A DNA stretch of 63,147 bases from CAZCCM01 sp964616165 (lineage in GTDB: Bacteria; Bacillota; Clostridia; TANB77; CAG-508), in NCBI GenBank assembly GCA_964616165.1, contig CAZTTS010000007.1, positions 1-63,147 on the forward strand. Reading direction: 5' to 3'. Position numbers and translations under genes: made by a program. Positions 53,724-62,171 of the stretch are shown one piece after another; the first letter of the stretch is position 1, and each line of letters starts with the position of its first letter. The notes beneath the pieces are model-generated. The model saw only the letters and a program-made list of their open reading frames with translations. It did no database searches and was not told where the DNA came from.

Positions 53724-54965
53724 ATGGAAGCAGATTTTTTTAAGAAAAATAAAAATCAAATAATTAAAATAGCAATATTTTCTATTATTATTTTAATATT
53801 GTATAGATTAATTACGAATTTACCAGCAACAATGACAGTTGTAGGTAGATTCCTATATATTATGAGGCCATTTATTTGGGGAGGAATTTTAGCATATTTA
53901 TTATACTTTCCTTGTAATTATTTAGAAAAAAAAGCATTTAGAAAAATAAAGTCATCTAAATTTTCCAGATTACTAAGCATTATTATTGTGTATCTGTTAT
54001 TCTTCGCCTTTTTAGTTGTATTATTAGCATATTTAATACCAGTAATAATTACGAGTGCTACAGAAATTATAAAAAACATACCAGAATATATAGAGTCACT
54101 TAAAAACTTAGTACACAATATTCCAGATGAATCATTTTTAGCATATTTTAAAGTTGACATTATACTGAATAAACTAGAAATGTTAACAAGTGAAAATTTG
54201 CAAATTGAGATTGTGAAATATTTCAACTTAGAAAGAATATTAGGATATACATTACATGCGGTAGATTTTGTTAAATCGATTGTTCAGTTAATAGTAACTT
54301 TTGTTGTATCTATATACATATTATTTGATAGAGAAAATTTAACTAAGTATTTAAAAAAGTTTTTAAAGGCAAGAACTAAAAAGAAAACATATGTAAAAAC
54401 TTTAAAATTAGTAAGAGAAACTAATAATATATTTAGAAAATATATAGTTTCACAATTTACGGATGCATTTGTTGTTGGAATTATTATGACTATAGCTCTA
54501 TTACTTTTAAAGGTGAAATATGCTATATTCTTTGGTTTCTTAATAGGTTTATTTAATTTAATACCTTTTTTTGGAGCACTAGTAGCAGGCATAGTTGCTA
54601 CTATGTTAACACTAATTACGGGAGGACCAGAATTAGCTATAAAAACGGGATTAGTTATTTTAGTTTTACAACAAATAGATGCCAATATAATTCAACCTAA
54701 AATTGTAGGAACTAATTTGAAAATTAGTAGAATAATTGTAATTTCAGCAACTACACTTGGAGGAGCCTATTTTGGAGTTTTTGGAATGTTTTTTGGTGTT
54801 CCTGTTTTAGCAACAATAAAATTTATGATAGATAGTGCTACGAATAGTAGAATTAAAAGAACTAAAATGACAAGGCTGTTAAATAAACGCTCATTAATTA
54901 GAATAAAAAAACCAGACAAAAATACTATAAAACGCATTAAGATTAAAAATCAAATATACATATAA
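53724..54965 (+). CDS. AI-2E/PerM-family membrane permease
   Basis: 413 residues with about eight membrane helices in the family pattern: FIWGGILAYLLYFP early, a periplasmic-side insert, then VVGIIMTIALLLLKV, LIGLFNLIPFFGAL and QPKIVGTNLKISRIIVI. Members export or import small molecules; the family name comes from one autoinducer-2 exporter and does not fix the substrate. It is the first gene of the packed 53724-60658 run, 10 bp before the next gene. Confidence 0.88.
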   Translation: MEADFFKKNKNQIIKIAIFSIIILILYRLITNLPATMTVVGRFLYIMRPFIWGGILAYLLYFPCNYLEKKAFRKIKSSKFSRLLSIIIVYLLFFAFLVVLLAYLIPVIITSATEIIKNIPEYIESLKNLVHNIPDESFLAYFKVDIILNKLEMLTSENLQIEIVKYFNLERILGYTLHAVDFVKSIVQLIVTFVVSIYILFDRENLTKYLKKFLKARTKKKTYVKTLKLVRETNNIFRKYIVSQFTDAFVVGIIMTIALLLLKVKYAIFFGFLIGLFNLIPFFGALVAGIVATMLTLITGGPELAIKTGLVILVLQQIDANIIQPKIVGTNLKISRIIVISATTLGGAYFGVFGMFFGVPVLATIKFMIDSATNSRIKRTKMTRLLNKRSLIRIKKPDKNTIKRIKIKNQIYI

Positions 54966-54975
54966 AGGATAAAAA

Positions 54976-55620
54976 ATGAAAATTATTAACTTAATCGATC
55001 CTAGAGGAAGAAAGTCTTTTATGTATACCATAGAAGATAAAAGTGATTCTTTAAAATCAGAATTACAAAGATTAATGGTAAAATCTCAAGACTTAGGAGA
55101 TAAAACAAGAAGGAGTTTTACTATAGATAGTAGTAAAGACAAAGAAATTTTGGTTTTATCGCTTATGGAAGAACAAGTATTTGTTAATATAGCAACAGTT
55201 GTGAAAGGAGTATTAAAACTTGCTTCAGTTTCAACTAAAATAGACTTTATTAAAACCGAATCAGTTGGTACGATTGAGCTATACTATACTCCAACGTCAA
55301 AAAGAAAAATTTTTGTAATTGATATTGAAACGGGAGATGAAATTGAACCAGAATTTAATATTACTGAAACTGGAGAAACGAAAGGAATTATTAATTTAGA
55401 AATTGGCAAAAAATATATAACATTAGAACTAAGAGATGATGCTTCTAAATCAATATTGATAGGAGCTTGTCAACTTTTGTTAGAAGAAGAGATGTTGAAA
55501 TTAAATATCAGTAAAGAAGAGGCAAAAAGGATTAAGGTAGATAAGTATTTAGAACTTATTAATTCTGGAAAAAGTATAGAACAAAAATTATCTGATGCAT
55601 CTATAGAAAAGGAAAGATAA
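54976..55620 (+). CDS. Unknown protein upstream of the VirD4-like gene
   Basis: 214 residues, soluble, no signal or membrane helix. Two blocks are visible: residues 1-90 (MKIINLIDPRGRKSFMY onward, alpha/beta) and a middle beta-rich block (about 95-165) that looks like a small sandwich. The helical C-terminus ends in Lys/Glu. No nuclease or helicase motif is apparent. It is one base from the VirD4-like gene, so it may be an accessory factor. Confidence 0.5.
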   Translation: MKIINLIDPRGRKSFMYTIEDKSDSLKSELQRLMVKSQDLGDKTRRSFTIDSSKDKEILVLSLMEEQVFVNIATVVKGVLKLASVSTKIDFIKTESVGTIELYYTPTSKRKIFVIDIETGDEIEPEFNITETGETKGIINLEIGKKYITLELRDDASKSILIGACQLLLEEEMLKLNISKEEAKRIKVDKYLELINSGKSIEQKLSDASIEKER

Positions 55621-55621
55621 T

Positions 55622-57580
55622 ATGAAGAAAAATTTAAAAATTTATTTAAGAATAATAATAATTATTTTAGTCTTATTTACATTATTTGTTTTAATAATAA
55701 TACCACCATTAATTCATGCTTATAAGTATAATCAGTTATATAATGTGGGTTTTAGCAATGTATATAAGCAAGTATGGAAAACACCATTTAAATCTTTATC
55801 ATTTTGTCTAGAGGAAGGAAATAAAGACTTATATACAACAGCTGTATCTATTATTGGTTTTGCTTTTTTAGTTTTAATGGCAGTAATAATAGTAAAAAGA
55901 AGATTACCTAAAGATTATGAAGGAATTGAGCATGGTTCGGGTGATTGGGCTACAATGAGTGAAAAATATAAAGTTTTAAGTAGAAACCAAGGGATTTTAT
56001 TAGCGAAAAACTTATATTTACCATTAGATAAACATGGAAATGTTAATGTTCTCGTTGTTGGAGGCTCTGGTTCTGGTAAATCTGCATCTTATGTTACACC
56101 AAATGCAACGCTACTTCATGGCTCATATGTTTACACAGATCCTAAGGGAGAATTATATAACAATACTGCTAGCTTTTTTAGAAAAAATGGATATGATGTT
56201 AAAGTTTTAAATTTGGTAAGGCCAGATAATAGTGATGGATTTAATCCTTTATTTAATGTTAGTTCAGAAGCTGATGTAGATATAATTGCTCATACTATAG
56301 TAAAGGGTCAAGGTGGAGAATCTAAAGATCCATATTGGGATGATATGGCTGAGATTTTACTTAAATCATTAATTTATTATTTGATAGCTGCCAGACCTGA
56401 AGAAGAACAGAACTTAGCTTCTGCCGCAGAATTAGTTAGGAATGCTCATGTTGCAGGTGATATAAATGTTTTGTCTGACTTAATTTATGAGTTACCATCA
56501 GAACATCCAGCTAGAAAGAATTATTCTTCTGTTGAAATTGCTCCTGAAAAAGCTTTTGGTTCTATTTTATCTACATTACAATCTAGATTAGGTAAGTTTG
56601 ACCCTCAGGATATTGCAGCATTGACTTCAACTAATACAATAAACTTCGATGATATTGGTCAAAAGAAAACAGTTCTTTATGTTATTTCTTCAGACACTCA
56701 TGGAACATATGATTTTATTTTAACAATATTTTTCTCTCAAATGATACAAAGATTATATGATTTTGCCGATGAAAATGGAGGTTCATTGCCTCTTAGAACA
56801 TATTTCTTTTTAGATGAGTTTGCTAATATTGGTAGAATACCAGATTTTGACAAAAAAATATCTACATCAAGAAGTAGAGGAATATCGTTTTCAGTAATTT
56901 TACAATCACTAGATCAATTAGAAGCAGTTTATGAAAAATCACATGAAACAATTATAGGTAATTGTGATACTCATTTATTCTTAGGTTCAAATTCACAAAA
57001 AACTTTAGAATATTTTTCTAAAGCTTTGGGAGAAAAAACGATTGTAAGAGATAGTTATTCAAGAACAGAAAAAGTTGAAGGTCCTAAAGAAGCATCTAAA
57101 ACATTCTCTGACAATATTTATGCTAGAGCTCTTATGACTCCAGATGAGTTAAGGAGACTAGACAAAGCAGAATGTATTGTTTATGAAAGTGGTGTAAAAC
57201 CAATTAAAGCACAAAAATTTATGTGGTTTGCTGATAAAAAAATGAGATTCCTTTTAGGAGAATCTCAAGATAACCATAATAATTATGTTGTTAATAGAGG
57301 AGAATGGAGAATTTTTGATCCAAACAAAAAAGAAAGTTCAACAGCAGTAAATGAAAGACTAGCGGAGTTGTTTAAAGAAGAGGAAACCCCTGAAAGTATA
57401 AAAGAATCTGATGAAAAAGAAGGAATTACGGAAACTATTAAAGAAGAAACAACTGACTCAAACAAGATATCTTCTTTTAAAAATAAGGATGATTTCGATT
57501 TAGAAAAAGAATTAGAAGCCAAGTTTGATGAATTATTTGGAAAAATAGAAGAAGAAGAAAAAATAGCAAAAGAAGGATAA
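55622..57580 (+). CDS. VirD4/TraG-family coupling-protein ATPase
   Basis: 652 residues. Two N-terminal membrane helices (about 9-31 and 74-92) are followed by the ATPase: GSGDWATMSE, Walker A GGSGSGKS (147-154), YTDPKGELY, the YWDDMAEILLKSLIYYL segment, and Walker B YFFLDEFANIG (394-404, Asp398/Glu399). The SRSRGISFSVILQSLDQLE and GNCDTHLFLGSNS motifs are typical of TraG/VirD4. This family pumps DNA or protein substrates through type IV systems. No relaxase, VirB4 or pilus gene is near. The acidic tail of about 75 residues is unusual. It is 7 bp before the Mre11-like gene. Confidence 0.9.
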   Translation: MKKNLKIYLRIIIIILVLFTLFVLIIIPPLIHAYKYNQLYNVGFSNVYKQVWKTPFKSLSFCLEEGNKDLYTTAVSIIGFAFLVLMAVIIVKRRLPKDYEGIEHGSGDWATMSEKYKVLSRNQGILLAKNLYLPLDKHGNVNVLVVGGSGSGKSASYVTPNATLLHGSYVYTDPKGELYNNTASFFRKNGYDVKVLNLVRPDNSDGFNPLFNVSSEADVDIIAHTIVKGQGGESKDPYWDDMAEILLKSLIYYLIAARPEEEQNLASAAELVRNAHVAGDINVLSDLIYELPSEHPARKNYSSVEIAPEKAFGSILSTLQSRLGKFDPQDIAALTSTNTINFDDIGQKKTVLYVISSDTHGTYDFILTIFFSQMIQRLYDFADENGGSLPLRTYFFLDEFANIGRIPDFDKKISTSRSRGISFSVILQSLDQLEAVYEKSHETIIGNCDTHLFLGSNSQKTLEYFSKALGEKTIVRDSYSRTEKVEGPKEASKTFSDNIYARALMTPDELRRLDKAECIVYESGVKPIKAQKFMWFADKKMRFLLGESQDNHNNYVVNRGEWRIFDPNKKESSTAVNERLAELFKEEETPESIKESDEKEGITETIKEETTDSNKISSFKNKDDFDLEKELEAKFDELFGKIEEEEKIAKEG

Positions 57581-57587
57581 TTAAACA

Positions 57588-58739
57588 ATGAAATTTATTC
57601 ATATAGCCGACACTCATTTGGATATGAGATTTGATAATGTAGGTTCATTTGGTGATGCTAGAAGAGCAGAACAAATACAAGCTATGAAAGAAATAGTGGA
57701 TTATGCTAAATCAAATAATGTTCAATATATCTTTATATCTGGAGATTTTTATGAACATCAATATATTAGAGAATCTACTATAAATACAATAATAAAATAT
57801 TTTGAAGAAATACCAGAAACTAAAATATTTATTACTCCAGGAAACCATGACCCATATACTAAAAATTCGGTGTATGATAGATTTACATTCCCGGAAAATG
57901 TTCATATTTTTACAGATTTTGAAGTGATAGAAGAAAAAGATGTTAATATTTATGGTTATGGTTTTACTGATTTTACTTCAGATCCTTTTAATATTTCAGG
58001 AATAAGATTAAAAAATAATGATAAGAAAAATATATTAGTAATACATGGTGATATATATGGTTCTAAGGACGAATTAAGATATAATTCAATGAGTTTAAGA
58101 GAAATCGAAGATAAAAGATTTGATTATGTTGCTCTCGGTCATATTCATACTTCTAATTTTAATAAAACTTCAAAAATAATTTATCCTGGACCAATTTTAT
58201 CATATAAATTTGGTGGTAATAAACAAAATGGTATGGTAGTTGGAGAGTTTTTGGGTGATTCTCTAAACTTAGAATTTGTTGCATTAGATAAAAGAACACA
58301 TGAAGAAATTAAGTTAAACATAACTGAAATTATGTCACAAGAAGAATTGATTAATTATATTAATGCGATGAATATAAATCCATTAAATTTTATAAAAATC
58401 ATTTTAAAAGGTGATAAAAATTTTGAAGTAAATATTATTAAAATTATGGAATTAGTAGAAAAAGATAATATCATTAAAATTTATGATAATAGTCGCATTG
58501 CAGAAGATTTAGATTTAATAGCAGAAGAATTTAATCTTAAAGGTATTTTTGTAAAAAAACATATGGGAAGAATAGCAGAACTAGACAATAATATATCTGA
58601 TATTAGACTTAGATTGCAAAAGGAAACAGATCCCGATGTTATTCATGAAAAAGAAAAGTTAATTGCTGATATATCAAAACAACAGATGCTTATCTATAAG
58701 GCAGTTGAAATAGTTCTTGAAGAAATGAAAGGGATGTAA
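57588..58739 (+). CDS. yhaO: Mre11/SbcD-like nuclease (YhaO type)
   Basis: 383 residues. The metallophosphoesterase core has all metal motifs: ADTHLD (Asp8, His10), SGDFYE, GNHDPY, IHGD and LGHIHTS. It would act as a manganese-dependent 3'-5' exo/endonuclease on DNA ends with the Rad50-like protein next to it. The C-terminal part (about 240-383) carries a helical segment that fits ATPase binding. It is 7 bp after the VirD4-like gene and 11 bp before the partner. Confidence 0.88.
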   Translation: MKFIHIADTHLDMRFDNVGSFGDARRAEQIQAMKEIVDYAKSNNVQYIFISGDFYEHQYIRESTINTIIKYFEEIPETKIFITPGNHDPYTKNSVYDRFTFPENVHIFTDFEVIEEKDVNIYGYGFTDFTSDPFNISGIRLKNNDKKNILVIHGDIYGSKDELRYNSMSLREIEDKRFDYVALGHIHTSNFNKTSKIIYPGPILSYKFGGNKQNGMVVGEFLGDSLNLEFVALDKRTHEEIKLNITEIMSQEELINYINAMNINPLNFIKIILKGDKNFEVNIIKIMELVEKDNIIKIYDNSRIAEDLDLIAEEFNLKGIFVKKHMGRIAELDNNISDIRLRLQKETDPDVIHEKEKLIADISKQQMLIYKAVEIVLEEMKGM

Positions 58740-58750
58740 AGGAGCTTGAA

Positions 58751-60658
58751 TTGAAGATAAAAGGCATTAAGATAAATGGTTTTGGTAAGTTAATAGATAA
58801 AGAATATCAGTTTACAGATTCTATTAACCTAATTAAAGGAAAAAATGAATCTGGTAAATCTACAATTATGGGTTTTTTAAATAGTATTTTTTATGGAATA
58901 CAAAAAACCAGAAGAAAAGATGTTATTTCTGATGATGTAAGATTTCTTCCTTGGAACATTTCTGAATTTTCAGGGCATATTCAGTATGAATTAGATAATG
59001 GGGAAAACTATAATGTTTTTAGAGATTTTAACAATAAAAAAGTTGTTATATTAGATTCGAAAAATCAAGATATTACAAAAAAATATAGTATAGATAAAGA
59101 AGTAGGCTCTAATTTTATGGAAGAACAAACCGGCATTGATAGAGCTTCATTTGCCTTTTCTTCTTATACAATGCAAAATTCAGTTGTTTTAAATTCATCA
59201 GACAAACACCAAATGGTGCAAAAACTTAGCAATTTAATATCAACAGGAGAAGATAATATTTCATTTAAAAAGCTAGAAAAGAAAATACAAGACAAAAGAA
59301 GAGAAGAAGTTGGAACTAGTAAAACTCAAAATATGCCAATTAATCAAATTGAAAAAAAGATTTCTAGCATTAAACAAGAGATTAATGATATTAGAGAAAA
59401 GCATAGTGATAAAAATAGTATTAGTGAAGAAGAAAAAAGAACAAGTAAGAAATTTCAAGAATTAAAATTAAAAAGGGATTTGATTTCAAAATTAAAAGAA
59501 AATAAAATTATGAATGAATCTAATGTAAAGGTTATAGATTCTTTAAAAGAAAGTATACAATCAAAAAAAGACCTTATTAGAGACAAATTAGAAAGTAAAC
59601 ATGATGTTATAGAAAAGGACTCGTTTATTCGTAAAAATTCTAAAGTATATCTAACTATTGGGGCTGTTGCTATAATATTAGAAATAATGGTATTTTTACT
59701 TTTAGAATTCTTTTTTAAAACAGAAGAAGTCCACAAAATAATATATTCTTTATTACCTGTACCTCTAATTGCAATAATTGCTGTTATCTTTGCTTCATTT
59801 AAACAAAAGAAAAATATAGATAGTGAATATGAAGAAAAAGCAGAAGAAAACAGAGAAACTGAAAGAGAGATAAATGCAATTAGAAAAGAAGTAATGATGC
59901 AAGAAAAAGAAATTACTAAACTAGAAAAGATGAAAGAAAATGAAGAAAATAAGTTTAAAAGAGATATTATAGCAGAATTTTGTGGTGATATAGAAGATAA
60001 TTGCTTACAAGATGTTTTAGAATACAATTTGGATAAATTAAATGTAGAAGAAAAAACAGTTGAGTCAGAATACACTCAAACTATGTATAAATTATCAACG
60101 GTTGATGCTAAAAAAGTAATTGCTAATAAAGATATGGAAAAACTAGTTGTTTTAGAAGAAAAACTGAAACTTCTGGAAGAAGAAAAGTATGATTTAGAAG
60201 ACTTAAACCAAGTATATGAAATAATATTGTCTGGTTTAAACGATGCATATGAAGAAATGAAAGAAAGTATTAGTCCAAATTTTGTTAACACATTATCAAA
60301 AATTACTAAAAATATTACAGAAGGTCAATATAAAAGTATTATATTATCAGAAGATCAACAAATAGTTGTTCAGTTAGATACAGGTGAATATATAGAATTA
60401 GAAAAATTAAGTACTGGAACCATTGAACAAATTAATTTTGCTTTAAGGCTAAGCATATTAAAAGAAATTACTGACGAAAAAATACCAATATTATTAGATG
60501 AAACATTTGTGTTTTATGATGAAGATAGATTAAGAAATGTTTTAGATTATCTTGTAAATATTGAACAAAGACAAGTATTACTATTTACTTGTTCAAATAG
60601 AGAAAAGGAAATACTAGATCAATATAATATTAATTATAATTATATTGAAATGAGATAA
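58751..60658 (+). CDS. yhaN: Rad50/SbcC-like ATPase with membrane hairpin (YhaN type)
   Basis: 635 residues from TTG 58751, following GGAG. Walker A GKNESGKST (30-38), signature LSTGTIEQINFALRLS (about 552-567) and Walker B IPILLDETF (about 578) form a split ABC head. Between them are coiled coils interrupted by two membrane helices (about 299-322 and 330-350) where Rad50 has its zinc hook. No CxxC hook is seen. The head would join YhaO to bind and unwind DNA ends at the membrane. It is the last gene of the run, closed by a terminator. Confidence 0.88.
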   Translation: MKIKGIKINGFGKLIDKEYQFTDSINLIKGKNESGKSTIMGFLNSIFYGIQKTRRKDVISDDVRFLPWNISEFSGHIQYELDNGENYNVFRDFNNKKVVILDSKNQDITKKYSIDKEVGSNFMEEQTGIDRASFAFSSYTMQNSVVLNSSDKHQMVQKLSNLISTGEDNISFKKLEKKIQDKRREEVGTSKTQNMPINQIEKKISSIKQEINDIREKHSDKNSISEEEKRTSKKFQELKLKRDLISKLKENKIMNESNVKVIDSLKESIQSKKDLIRDKLESKHDVIEKDSFIRKNSKVYLTIGAVAIILEIMVFLLLEFFFKTEEVHKIIYSLLPVPLIAIIAVIFASFKQKKNIDSEYEEKAEENRETEREINAIRKEVMMQEKEITKLEKMKENEENKFKRDIIAEFCGDIEDNCLQDVLEYNLDKLNVEEKTVESEYTQTMYKLSTVDAKKVIANKDMEKLVVLEEKLKLLEEEKYDLEDLNQVYEIILSGLNDAYEEMKESISPNFVNTLSKITKNITEGQYKSIILSEDQQIVVQLDTGEYIELEKLSTGTIEQINFALRLSILKEITDEKIPILLDETFVFYDEDRLRNVLDYLVNIEQRQVLLFTCSNREKEILDQYNINYNYIEMR

Positions 60659-60693
60659 AATAAAAGATTAAATAATCCCTTAAAATAGAAATC

Positions 60694-60716
60694 ACAACCT
60701 TTAGAGGTTGTTTTTA
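60694..60716 (+). terminator. Terminator of the 53724-60658 operon
   Basis: A 7-bp stem (60694-60700 with 60705-60711), 4-nt loop, T-run 60711-60715. Confidence 0.75.
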
Positions 60717-60730
60717 TATTTATAGAGATA

Positions 60731-60759
60731 TTGAAAAAAAATGATATAAGTAATACAAT
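60731..60759 (+). promoter_or_regulatory. Promoter of the 60812 gene
   Basis: TTGAAA (60731-60736), 17-bp spacer, TACAAT (60754-60759). Confidence 0.65.
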
Positions 60760-60764
60760 ATAAA

Positions 60765-60795
60765 TGTGCATACCTATAAGGTAAATTTATGCACA
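60765..60795. repeat. Nested inverted repeat in the leader of the 60812 gene
   Basis: TGTGCATA (60765-60772) and TATGCACA (60788-60795) are 8-bp arms, and inside lies ACCT-ATA-AGGT (72-82). It begins right after the -10, where an operator or a leader hairpin would act. Confidence 0.6.
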
Positions 60796-60811
60796 AGAAG
60801 GAGAACTGAAG

Positions 60812-61096
60812 ATGTATAAAACGGAAATTCCTCGGAAAGAAACTCTTTTAACAGAGTTGTTAAATATTCAGGCTCAAAAAGAGCGTGAAGTGATTGAAGA
60901 AGAAATGGCCTATGTTGCAAGGCGGATTAAAATTGTTTTCGAAAGAAAAAAAGAGTCGGTTCGTCGCAATGTCCCCATCAAACTGTCTGTTGACCTTATG
61001 CTGGCTCCAAAGCCTGAAGTAAAAAAGGCATTAGAAGAAGCCGGATGGGTTCAAGACAAGGGAGATGCAGGAGTGTTTTATATTCAGGAATCCTGA
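60812..61096 (+). CDS. Small protein of foreign composition, unknown
   Basis: 94 residues with a helical first half and a short C-terminal alpha/beta unit (KKALEEAGWVQDKGDAGVFYIQ). By hand count the gene is 40 percent GC, against well under 30 for its neighbours. Five of its seven Arg codons are CGN, while surrounding genes use almost only AGA. AAGGAG precedes the ATG. It has its own promoter, inverted repeat and a GC-rich terminator. I recognise no family. Recent transfer is likely; assembly contamination is possible. Confidence 0.6.
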   Translation: MYKTEIPRKETLLTELLNIQAQKEREVIEEEMAYVARRIKIVFERKKESVRRNVPIKLSVDLMLAPKPEVKKALEEAGWVQDKGDAGVFYIQES

Positions 61097-61100
61097 AAGT

Positions 61101-61143
61101 CGCCCAGAGAATTTAATGATTAGAATCTCTGGGCGCATTTTTT
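61101..61143 (+). terminator. GC-rich terminator after the 60812 gene
   Basis: A 10-bp GC-rich stem (61101-61110 with 61126-61135) with a 15-nt loop, and T-run from 61138. It is richer in GC than every other terminator here, in line with the foreign gene. Confidence 0.85.
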
Positions 61144-61172
61144 GTTCCTTGATGTTTTATTGTTAAAAGAAT

Positions 61173-61203
61173 AAAAAACTCAGACTATATTGATCTGAGT
61201 TTT
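61173..61203 (-). terminator. Terminator of the minus-strand gene at 61253
   Basis: A 10-bp stem (61175-61184 with 61194-61203). Read on the minus strand it is followed by a T-run (complement of 61173-61178). A few T on the plus side could also make it bidirectional. Confidence 0.7.
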
Positions 61204-61252
61204 GTGAATAGCTTCTAAGGTTAATTTTATTTTGGAATTTTATAATATTAAA

Positions 61253-61789
61253 TTAATCCATAAATTGTTTTAATTTTTTTATTTTATCTTTTGGCAATAA
61301 TGCCATCTCAAAGCCACTTACATCTGTAAACACTTGAAATAATTCATAATCTTGCTGTTCTAAAATTTCTGCACAGATATTTAAATCATGGTTGGTTAAA
61401 TAGTCAAAAATTTTTCTAATTTCTTTTATATTATTATTATCTTTGTCTAGAACGTTTTTTTCGGTTAGCTCAATATTATAATTCAGATTTCTTGCAAGCT
61501 TATTAATTTCATTTATCATTTGTTCCAAACTATATTCTTGTTTGAAATCAGGCGTTATATAGCCTAATTCAATTAAGCTATCAACAAACTTATAATTGTT
61601 TTCAAAATTTACTTTTGTTATATCTACTAGGTTGTTAGAGATTAATTTACAAATATTTATTAAATTCTCTTTGCTATCATCAATAATTTCATAACCATCA
61701 AAAGATGAAGGTGGGAAGAAAATATGTTCGTTATCTTGATAAAGTTTTTCGGTCTCACTTATTTCTTTTTTCTTTTTAAAGTTAAACAT
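61253..61789 (-). CDS. Soluble protein of unknown function
   Basis: 178 residues, acidic, no membrane segment. It starts MFNFKKKKEISETEK with AAGGAG 9 nt upstream on the minus strand. The C-terminal segment (ELFQVFTDVSGFEMALLPKDK) looks like a compact alpha/beta domain that might be conserved. The composition is native. It is one of few minus-strand genes in the window, beside two minus-strand tRNAs. Confidence 0.55.
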   Translation of the reverse strand: MFNFKKKKEISETEKLYQDNEHIFFPPSSFDGYEIIDDSKENLINICKLISNNLVDITKVNFENNYKFVDSLIELGYITPDFKQEYSLEQMINEINKLARNLNYNIELTEKNVLDKDNNNIKEIRKIFDYLTNHDLNICAEILEQQDYELFQVFTDVSGFEMALLPKDKIKKLKQFMD

Positions 61790-61868
61790 TTAGTATTCTC
61801 CTTGTAATTATGTAGAAACTTTATTTGTAATATTGGTGTATATAATTGAATATTATAAATTTTATATT

Positions 61869-61943
61869 TGGAGGCGACAGCCGGATTTGAACCGGCGAAT
61901 CAGAGTTTTGCAGACTCGTGCCTTACCCCTTGGCTATGTCGCC
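61869..61943 (-). tRNA. tRNA-Cys (anticodon GCA)
   Basis: On the minus strand acceptor GGCGACA pairs with TGTCGCC, discriminator T, encoded CCA. The anticodon loop CTGCAAA gives GCA. Confidence 0.94.
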
Positions 61944-61954
61944 TTGTAAAAAAA

Positions 61955-62030
61955 TGGAGCGGGAAACGAGGCTCAAACTCGCGACCTCCGCCTTGGCAAG
62001 GCGGCGCTCTATCAACTGAGCTATTCCCGC
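61955..62030 (-). tRNA. tRNA-Gly (anticodon GCC)
   Basis: On the minus strand acceptor GCGGGAA pairs with TTCCCGC, discriminator T, encoded CCA. The anticodon stem CCGCC/GGCGG encloses TTGCCAA, giving GCC. It is transcribed ahead of tRNA-Cys from the promoter at 62042-62069. Confidence 0.94.
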
Positions 62031-62041
62031 AATCTACTATT

Positions 62042-62069
62042 ATTATAGCACAAGAGCATATCTTGTCAA
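62042..62069 (-). promoter_or_regulatory. Promoter of tRNA-Gly/tRNA-Cys
   Basis: On the minus strand, perfect TTGACA (62069-62064) and TATAAT (62047-62042) with 16-bp spacing, 11 bp before tRNA-Gly. Confidence 0.8.
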
Positions 62070-62091
62070 TATTGAAGAAAAAATATTTAAG

Positions 62092-62100
62092 TGATATACT
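62092..62100 (+). promoter_or_regulatory. Extended -10 promoter of lemA
   Basis: TGA followed by TATACT (62095-62100). The -35 is weak. Confidence 0.45.
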
Positions 62101-62171
62101 TTAAATATATATAAAAATATAATAAATATTGTAAAATGAATTTTATAAAACATTTTAAGGAAGGAGTGAAT

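Noticed and set aside
55622..57580. Integrated conjugative element around the VirD4-like gene
   Set aside because: No relaxase, VirB4, integrase, attachment repeats or composition change is seen in the flanking genes.
61868..62104. Plus-strand open frame across tRNA-Cys and tRNA-Gly
   Set aside because: It is the complement of two minus-strand tRNAs.
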